Assembly (NCBI GenBank): GCA_025463785.1
Contig: JAODBD010000010.1
Span: forward strand, 62,001-126,000
Reading direction: 5' to 3'
Source of the DNA: Glaciihabitans sp.
Lineage (GTDB): Bacteria > Actinomycetota > Actinomycetes > Actinomycetales > Microbacteriaceae
DNA length: 64,000 nucleotides
The position numbers were made by a program, and so were the translations under genes. Below are positions 58,500 to 64,000 of this stretch, one piece after another. Numbering within the stretch: the stretch's first letter is position 1; every line of letters begins with the position of its first letter. The notes below the pieces were generated by a model that was not told where the DNA came from, ran no database searches, and saw nothing but the letters and a program-made list of their open reading frames with translations.

Positions 58500-60044
58500 G
58501 TGACCGATCGGATACCCCCGGTCCTTCGCCCGGAGCATCCGCAGGCCCGTTCCCTTGCGGGGCTTGTCGAGGAATTCGGCCTAGACGCGCGCGGCTCGCT
58601 GGATGGCGTCGAAATTACGGGAGTCACCCTCAGCACGGGGGATCTGCACCCAGGCGACCTTTACGTCGGAATTCGTGGTCAGCACAGCCACGGCGCGAGC
58701 TACTCGACTGTGGCGCGCGATGGCGGAGCGGTGGCTGTACTGACGGATGCCGACGGCGCCAGCCTCGCAGCAGACTCCGGCCTGCCCGTCGTCGTCGTCG
58801 CATCCCCGAGAGAAGCCCTGGGTGAGATTTCCGCGTGGGTCTACCGCAGCGCCGAGCATCCGCCGCTCCTGTTTGGGACTACGGGCACCAACGGCAAGAC
58901 CTCGACCTCGTACCTGCTGGAGGGCATCCTGAAGCAGCTGGGGCTCGTCTCCGGCCTGAGCTCAACCTCTGAACGACACATCGGCGACCTCACCGTCGTC
59001 TCTCGGCTGACGACCCCCGAGGCCAGCGAGATGCATGCGCTGCTGGCCCGCATGCGGGAAAGCAACGTGCGTGCTGTCGCGGTCGAAGTCAGTGCACAGG
59101 CTCTCACGCGCAATCGTGTTGACGGCATCATGTTTGACGTCGTGTCGTTTACCAACCTCAGTCACGACCATCTCGATGACTACGTCGACATGGAGGAATA
59201 CTTCCAGGCCAAACTCGCATTGTTCGATCCCGATCGCGCCCGGCGCGGCGTCGTTTCGCTTGACACAAGCTGGGGGCAGCGGATCGTCAACGGTTCCCGG
59301 ATCCCGGTGACAACTATTTCGGCAACACCGGGTGTACCCGCCGAGTGGACGGTTGAGATTCTCGAAGAACGAGCCGAATATTCGGAGTTTCGACTTGTGG
59401 GGCCCGAAGGACGGTCGCTCACAACGCGAGTACCGATCATTGGCTGGCACATGGCGGCCGACGCCGGCCTCGCCATCGTCATGTTGGTTGAGGCCGGGTT
59501 CGAGCTTGAGGCAATCGGGCACGCGCTAGAGGCCGATGGCGGCATCGTCGCCTACCTGCCCGGGCGCACCGAGCGGGTCTCAGGTGATCGCGGGCCGTCG
59601 GTCTATGTCGACTTCGGGCACAGTCCAGACGCCTTCCTGAACACGCTCGCCGCTGTCCGTAAGTTCACTCCCGGCCGCACCATCATGCTGTTCGGCGCTG
59701 ACGGCGACCGCGACGCCTCGAAGAGGCTCGAGATGGGACGGGTTGCGGCCGATGGGTCCGACATCCTCGTCGTCACCGATCATCACCCGCGGTTTGAGAA
59801 TCCCGCCGCGATACGCGCGACATTACTCGAGGGTGCGGCGCTTGCCGAGCACCAGCCCGAAATCTATGAGGTGAGCCCGCCCGAGAAGGCGATTCGTGTG
59901 GCGGTGGCATTGGCGAAGGAGGGTGACTCGATCCTCTGGGCGGGCCCCGGTCATCAGGACTACCGCGATATCGAGGGTGTCCGCACGCCGTATTCGGCTC
60001 GGGATGAAGCGCGCGCGGCACTGCGGGAAGCCGGCTGGGTGTGA
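58500..60044 (+). CDS. murE: UDP-MurNAc-dipeptide ligase MurE with unusual DHHPR motif
   Basis: 514 residues from GTG 58500 (AGAGGA upstream). ATP loop FGTTGTNGKTSTSYLLEGIL; carbamylated-Lys region and SAQALTRNRVDG; NLSHDHLDDY; C-terminal domain DFGHSPDAFLNTLAAVRKFT. The residue set selecting the third amino acid reads TDHHPRFENPAAIR (D427-H-H-P-R431). meso-diaminopimelate enzymes have DNPR, and lysine enzymes D(D/N)P(N/A). The family here, with B-type peptidoglycan, adds other residues (ornithine, diaminobutyrate or lysine) there, so the second His may define that. The preceding and following genes overlap or adjoin. Confidence 0.93.
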   Translation: MTDRIPPVLRPEHPQARSLAGLVEEFGLDARGSLDGVEITGVTLSTGDLHPGDLYVGIRGQHSHGASYSTVARDGGAVAVLTDADGASLAADSGLPVVVVASPREALGEISAWVYRSAEHPPLLFGTTGTNGKTSTSYLLEGILKQLGLVSGLSSTSERHIGDLTVVSRLTTPEASEMHALLARMRESNVRAVAVEVSAQALTRNRVDGIMFDVVSFTNLSHDHLDDYVDMEEYFQAKLALFDPDRARRGVVSLDTSWGQRIVNGSRIPVTTISATPGVPAEWTVEILEERAEYSEFRLVGPEGRSLTTRVPIIGWHMAADAGLAIVMLVEAGFELEAIGHALEADGGIVAYLPGRTERVSGDRGPSVYVDFGHSPDAFLNTLAAVRKFTPGRTIMLFGADGDRDASKRLEMGRVAADGSDILVVTDHHPRFENPAAIRATLLEGAALAEHQPEIYEVSPPEKAIRVAVALAKEGDSILWAGPGHQDYRDIEGVRTPYSARDEARAALREAGWV

Positions 60045-60562
60045 CTGCTCTGAGCGTTGCCGATCTGATTGCTGCAACCGGGGATCGTCTCGACGCTGCC
60101 GATCTGCCGACCAATCTTGACCTCTCGGGAGCACAACTGGTCGCGTCGGAATCGGGTGTGCTCCTGATTGCCGATTTCGGCATCCCGAGCCTGGAATCGA
60201 CGACTGCTGCGCTGAAGATGCTCGTGCAAGTGGCGGGGGAGTCCGGACGGTCGATCGCGGTGCTCGGCGAACTCGACGGCGAGGCCATGGAAGCGAATGA
60301 CGACCATGACGCGGTCGGTCGGCTTGTGGTTCGACTGAATGTTAGCCAGCTTGTGGTTGTCGGTCACGGCGCCCGCCACATCCACAATGCTGCGGGCCTC
60401 GAGGGTTCGTGGGATGGTGAGTCACAGTTAGTAGACACCGCGGGTGAGGCATACGATTTGCTGCGTGAACAACTGCGCGAAGGAGATGTCGTGCTGATCA
60501 AAGCCTCCCGATCCGAGGGTTTTGAGTCTCTCGTTCATCAGCTCGGCGGTGCTCTGGAATGA
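60041..60562 (+). CDS. MurF-derived protein lacking the catalytic ATP-binding domain
   Basis: 173 residues from GTG 60041, whose GTGA overlaps murE, and whose end overlaps mraY (ATGA). The start [16 protein letters not shown] matches the first residues of MurF. By residue ~45 the sequence has already reached MurF's C-terminal domain: [20 protein letters not shown] (MurF: NDxYNANPxSMxAAL), [21 protein letters not shown] and [19 protein letters not shown]. The GTNGKT loop and whole central ATPase domain (about 280 residues) are missing. The YNANP motif is also lost, so this is old, not an assembly slip. It cannot ligate D-Ala-D-Ala. Possible structural or regulatory remnant kept for operon coupling. 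Confidence 0.8.
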   Translation: MTALSVADLIAATGDRLDAADLPTNLDLSGAQLVASESGVLLIADFGIPSLESTTAALKMLVQVAGESGRSIAVLGELDGEAMEANDDHDAVGRLVVRLNVSQLVVVGHGARHIHNAAGLEGSWDGESQLVDTAGEAYDLLREQLREGDVVLIKASRSEGFESLVHQLGGALE

Positions 60563-61695
60563 TCGCTCTTCTCGTCGGCGCTGCGTTTTCCCTCGCATTC
60601 ACCCTTTTCCTCACGCCCTCGTTCGCGAGACTGTTCCGGCGACTCGGCTGGGGTCAGTTCATTCGAGACGATGGGCCACAGAGCCACCATACGAAGCGCG
60701 GAACGCCCACTATGGGCGGCATCGTCTTCATCATCGGCTCCGGTCTCGGATACATCGTGGGGCATCTTGTCGGTCACACTCCGGCGACCCTCGTCGGGTT
60801 GATGGTCTTTTTTCTCGTTGTGGGGCTTGGCATCGTGGGTTTTCTCGATGACTTTCTGAAGACGCGTCACCAGCGCAGCCTCGGCCTCACTGGCTGGGCG
60901 AAGGTTGCGGGCCAGGTCATCGTCGCGTCCGGGTTCGCTGCGATCGCACTGAACTTCCCCGACGATAACGGGCTGACTCCCGTTGGATTCGCGGCGACTC
61001 AAACGCACGGCGTCGAGGTGTTCGTTTCTGCGGTACGCGACATTCCGTGGCTGAACTTCATGACGTTTGGCGTCGTCATCGGCGGCATCCTGTTTGCGCT
61101 CTGGTCGACGGTGATCATCGTCAGCGCGTCGAATGGCGTCAATGTGGCCGATGGACTCGACGGTCTCGCTACCGGCGCGTCGATCTTCGCACTTGCAGCA
61201 TTTATTTTCATCGGTTTTTGGCAGTACAACCAGTCGTGCTTCCACAATCTGCGCCTCGATCCACACGTCCAAAACATTTGCTACCAGGTGCGCGATCCTC
61301 TCGATCTTGCGGTGACGGCGGCGTGCATCACCGGCTCGCTCATTGGCTTCCTCTGGTGGAACACTTCGCCGGCACAGATCTTCATGGGAGACACCGGCTC
61401 GCTTGCCCTCGGTGGCGCACTTGCAGGGCTTGCGATCCTCAGCCGCACCGAACTGCTTCTCATCATCATCGGCGGACTGTTCCTGATCGTCACCGGATCG
61501 GTCATCCTGCAACGGATCTACTTCAAGCTCACCCACGGTAAACGTATCTTCCTGATGAGTCCGTTGCACCACCATTTCGAGTTGAAGGGCTGGGCCGAGA
61601 TCACCGTGGTGGTGCGGTTCTGGCTGATCTCAGCCATGTTCGTCGCCGTCGGCGTTGGCATGTTCTACCTCGAGTGGATCACTCGCGCATCGTGA
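60559..61695 (+). CDS. mraY: Phospho-MurNAc-pentapeptide translocase MraY
   Basis: 378 residues from ATG 60559. Ten hydrophobic segments. Signature stretches: [21 protein letters not shown], the Asp-Asp pair in [35 protein letters not shown] (catalytic NxxNxxDGxxGL), [16 protein letters not shown] and the His cluster [14 protein letters not shown]. Transfers phospho-MurNAc-pentapeptide from UDP to undecaprenyl phosphate, making lipid I. Confidence 0.96.
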   Translation: MIALLVGAAFSLAFTLFLTPSFARLFRRLGWGQFIRDDGPQSHHTKRGTPTMGGIVFIIGSGLGYIVGHLVGHTPATLVGLMVFFLVVGLGIVGFLDDFLKTRHQRSLGLTGWAKVAGQVIVASGFAAIALNFPDDNGLTPVGFAATQTHGVEVFVSAVRDIPWLNFMTFGVVIGGILFALWSTVIIVSASNGVNVADGLDGLATGASIFALAAFIFIGFWQYNQSCFHNLRLDPHVQNICYQVRDPLDLAVTAACITGSLIGFLWWNTSPAQIFMGDTGSLALGGALAGLAILSRTELLLIIIGGLFLIVTGSVILQRIYFKLTHGKRIFLMSPLHHHFELKGWAEITVVVRFWLISAMFVAVGVGMFYLEWITRAS

Positions 61696-63218
61696 CCGCA
61701 TCAGGTTCGCGCAGCGTCGACGAGCTGACCAGCTGGGGTGCAGACTGGCGGGCCCTGCGCGTCGTCGTGCTCGGTCTCGGCGTCACGGGTTTCTCCGTTG
61801 CTGACACGCTGGTCGAGCTCGGCAGCGACGTCCTTGTGGTTGCTGCGTCGGCCAAGGAAGAGCAGAAGCAACTCGTTGACGTCATTGGCGCGACCTACCT
61901 CGAGCACGACCTTGCGTCGGTGCCGGATGAGGTGGTCACCCTCGGCCCTGAACTCGTCGTCGTGTCGCCAGGCTTCCATCCCGACAACCCGGTTCTCGTC
62001 TGGGCGGCCGAGCGTGGCATCCCGATCTGGGGTGACATCGAGCTGGCCTGGCGGGTGCGCGACAAGGTGACGCCGGCAGCGGAGTGGGTACTCGTCACGG
62101 GCACGAACGGCAAGACCACGACCACTCAGCTCGCAACCCATCTGCTGGAGGCTGACGGGAGGAGAGTCGCGGCGGTCGGCAACATCGGAATTCCGGTGTT
62201 GGACGCCGTGCGGTACCCCGCCGGATTTGACGTTCTCGTCGTCGAGCTATCGAGTTACCAGTTGCACTGGCTGGGGCAGACACCCAATGGCACGCTCTCG
62301 CCCTGGGCGAGCGTCTGCCTCAACGTCGCCGACGACCACCTCGATTGGCACGGCTCACGCGAGGGTTATGCAGCGGCCAAAGCCAAGGTTTACACGAATA
62401 CGAGAGTCGCAGCCGTGTACAACCGCGCTGACGAAGCGACGCTGCGAATGGTCGAGGATGCGGAAGTCATCGACGGCTGCAGGGCGATCGGCTTCGGACT
62501 CGACGCTCCGGGGCCGAGCGACTTCGGGGTTGTCGACGGCATCCTGTGTGACCGCGCATTTCTCGCAGAGCGCGCGACGACAGCACTTGAGTTATCGACA
62601 CGCGAAGAACTGGTTTCGTCGGGCCTCGGAGCGCCACACCTGATCGCGGACGTCCTTGCCGCGGCTGCTCTCGTTCGGTCATTCGGCGTTGAGCCAGTCG
62701 TGATCAGGCAGGGCTTGCAGACGTTTCGGCTCGATGAGCACAGAACAGAGGTTGTCGCGGAGTTTGCGGACATCATCTGGATCGATGACTCGAAGGCGAC
62801 GAATCCACACGCGGCAGCGGCATCCCTCCGCGCGCACCAGTCGGTTGTCTGGATCGTCGGAGGCCTGCTGAAAGGCGTCGACGTCAACGATCTCGTGCGA
62901 GTTCAGTCTGGCCGGCTTACTGCCGCGATCCTGATCGGCGAAGACCGCGAAGCCCTTCGCCGGGCATTCGAGCGACACGCGCCAGAACTGCCAGTGTTCG
63001 AGGTCGACACCGATGACACTAAGGAGGTAATGCCAACGGCCGTGAGGCTGTCTGCTGCCGTCGCGAAGGCAGGAGACGTCGTGCTGTTGGCCCCGGCCGC
63101 GGCATCCATGGATCAGTTCACCGATTATGCAGACCGAGGCAGGCGATTCGCGGAAGCGGTTCGGGAATACCTGGGAGGGGCAGCGGATGACGACGACTCG
63201 CCCTCCGCGCCTCGCTGA
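61692..63218 (+). CDS. murD: UDP-MurNAc-L-alanine:D-glutamate ligase MurD
   Basis: 508 residues from GTG 61692, whose GTGA overlaps the mraY stop. N-terminal nucleotide-type fold [36 protein letters not shown] loop [44 protein letters not shown], and the C-terminal [52 protein letters not shown]. All conserved MurD residues that I can place are present. Overlaps ftsW by 32 nt. Confidence 0.95.
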   Translation: MTASGSRSVDELTSWGADWRALRVVVLGLGVTGFSVADTLVELGSDVLVVAASAKEEQKQLVDVIGATYLEHDLASVPDEVVTLGPELVVVSPGFHPDNPVLVWAAERGIPIWGDIELAWRVRDKVTPAAEWVLVTGTNGKTTTTQLATHLLEADGRRVAAVGNIGIPVLDAVRYPAGFDVLVVELSSYQLHWLGQTPNGTLSPWASVCLNVADDHLDWHGSREGYAAAKAKVYTNTRVAAVYNRADEATLRMVEDAEVIDGCRAIGFGLDAPGPSDFGVVDGILCDRAFLAERATTALELSTREELVSSGLGAPHLIADVLAAAALVRSFGVEPVVIRQGLQTFRLDEHRTEVVAEFADIIWIDDSKATNPHAAAASLRAHQSVVWIVGGLLKGVDVNDLVRVQSGRLTAAILIGEDREALRRAFERHAPELPVFEVDTDDTKEVMPTAVRLSAAVAKAGDVVLLAPAAASMDQFTDYADRGRRFAEAVREYLGGAADDDDSPSAPR

Positions 63219-64000
63219 CGACCAGCCCGACGGCACGCCCCAGCGGCGAACCGGCGGAGCAACGGCCGTTGTCGTCGTACAGAAGGTTTTCGGTGCTGAG
63301 ACCAGCACGTTCTTTACGCTGCTGGGCACGACGCTGTTTCTGGTCCTGTTCGGTCTCGTGATGGTGCTCTCATCGTCGTCGATCGACGACGGCGCATCGG
63401 CCGCCAACCACAATGATTTCTTCAGTTCATTCACGAAACAAGGGCTCTACGCGCTCATCGGCGTGCCGCTGATGCTTCTTGCCTCGCGGATGCCGGTTGG
63501 ATTCTGGAAGAAGTGGGCGCGACCCGCAATCTTCGCGTCCGGCATCCTGCAACTGCTCGTTTTCGTGCCTCATCTCGGGGCAAGCGTCAACGGCAATCAA
63601 AACTGGATCAAGATTGGCTCGTTCAGTGGCCAGCCGTCTGAGGTGATCAAATTCGCGCTGATCCTCTGGATCGCGTGGGTGGTTTCGCGCAAAGGGCACC
63701 TCGTCGGCGACTGGAAGCGCGTCGCGCTGCCTGTGGCTTTGGTGTCGGGGTTGGCGATCGGACTCGTCCTGTTCGGTAAGGACCTGGGAACCGCGATCAT
63801 CCTTGCGCTCATCGTTCTTGGCTGCCTGTTCTATGCGGGAACTCGGCTTCGAGTGCTCGGGATCGCCCTTCTCATCCTGACGCCAATCACCATGCTGCTC
63901 ACGCAACTGGGATCATCCCGAGGCAATCGCATCGCCGCCTGGCTGAGCGGATGCCCGAACGTGGACGATTTCCAGGGCGCCTGTTACCAGTCCGTCCACG
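63187..64000 (+). CDS. ftsW: FtsW, septal peptidoglycan glycosyltransferase (partial)
   Basis: ATG 63187 lies inside the end of murD, in another frame; the gene is cut by the window edge after ~271 residues. Cytoplasmic Pro/Arg-rich N-terminus, then helices (TFFTLLGTTLFLVLFGLVMV, YALIGVPLMLLAS) and SEDS-family marks: PHLGASVNGNQNWIKIG, FSGQPSEVIKFALILWIAWV, FGKDLGTAIILALIVLG with the catalytic-region Asp. The SSSS before SIDDG replaces the usual short loop. FtsW polymerises lipid II with FtsI at the septum. Confidence 0.93.
   Translation, partial: MTTTRPPRLADDQPDGTPQRRTGGATAVVVVQKVFGAETSTFFTLLGTTLFLVLFGLVMVLSSSSIDDGASAANHNDFFSSFTKQGLYALIGVPLMLLASRMPVGFWKKWARPAIFASGILQLLVFVPHLGASVNGNQNWIKIGSFSGQPSEVIKFALILWIAWVVSRKGHLVGDWKRVALPVALVSGLAIGLVLFGKDLGTAIILALIVLGCLFYAGTRLRVLGIALLILTPITMLLTQLGSSRGNRIAAWLSGCPNVDDFQGACYQSVH

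Noticed and set aside
60041-60562. murF loss as a frameshift artefact
   Set aside because: The frame is open throughout, both ends overlap neighbours correctly, and 518 bp cannot hold the missing domain in any frame.

Overview
The window is high-GC, densely coded chromosomal DNA from an actinobacterium, most likely a member of the Microbacteriaceae. Evidence: actinobacterial gene orders (garA-ftsR-merR; class II DAHP synthase-pknL-Rv2175c-like-idsA2; mraZ-rsmH-ftsL-ftsI-murE-mraY-murD-ftsW), frequent GTG starts, stop/start overlaps of the GTGA and ATGA type, and a MurE whose third-residue specificity motif is DHHPR, not the diaminopimelate-type DNPR. Family placement is inference; no rRNA or tRNA gene is present to confirm it.

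Layout. 1-3.8 kb is poorly coding and decayed: no supportable gene in 1-761, a small membrane protein, the wreck of an Rhs/YD-repeat polymorphic toxin with a frameshifted C-terminal tail 3 nt from an immunity-like gene, and two lipoprotein-like genes. 3.8-12.3 kb is accessory and envelope-related: a glycine-rich LAxTG surface protein, a stand-alone AMP-forming ligase, a phospholipase D and a phospholipase C-type phosphoesterase, an acyltransferase-3 protein and a polytopic membrane protein. 12.4-17.0 kb is a small carbon-catabolic locus: an enolase-superfamily sugar-acid dehydratase, an NAD-dependent epimerase, a LysR regulator and a divergent MFS transporter.

17.0-27.6 kb is the most unusual block: eleven same-strand, tightly packed genes for asparaginase, a threonine-synthase-like PLP enzyme, RidA, an APC permease, a cysteine hydrolase, two SDR dehydrogenases, a glutamine-synthetase-like ligase, a FluG-type amidohydrolase, an EgtC-like glutamine amidotransferase and a GntR/FCD regulator. 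I read it as a gamma-glutamyl-type catabolic pathway for an imported amine or amino-acid derivative. A 10-bp palindrome overlaps the likely promoter of the permease.

27.6-38.3 kb mixes housekeeping and accessory genes: a flavin oxidoreductase, a carboxylesterase with divergent MarR, a DNA glycosylase, a CtaG-like protein that seems to need an ACG start, an S4 protein, an LRV-repeat protein, a DUF1295 protein, pgsA-like, garA, ftsR, merR, and a ParA/Soj ATPase behind a large palindrome and a 14-bp tandem repeat. 38.4-53.8 kb carries pyruvate carboxylase, a second ParA/MinD-like ATPase, peptide deformylase, FadD, a ROK glucokinase, an acylglycerolphosphate acyltransferase, AroG (type II), PknL with four PASTA domains, a LysM cell-wall hydrolase, an Rv2175c-like DNA-binding protein and a prenyl synthase.

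53.9-64.0 kb is the division and cell-wall (dcw) cluster, starting with a DUF3040 protein and a strong terminator, then 10-bp-phased MraZ boxes, mraZ, an mraW-type leader RNA, rsmH, ftsL, ftsI, murE, mraY, murD and the start of ftsW, cut by the window edge. The murF position holds only a 173-residue protein that keeps a MurF-like N-terminus and C-terminal domain and lacks the whole ATP-binding catalytic core, so the cell must have an active MurF elsewhere.
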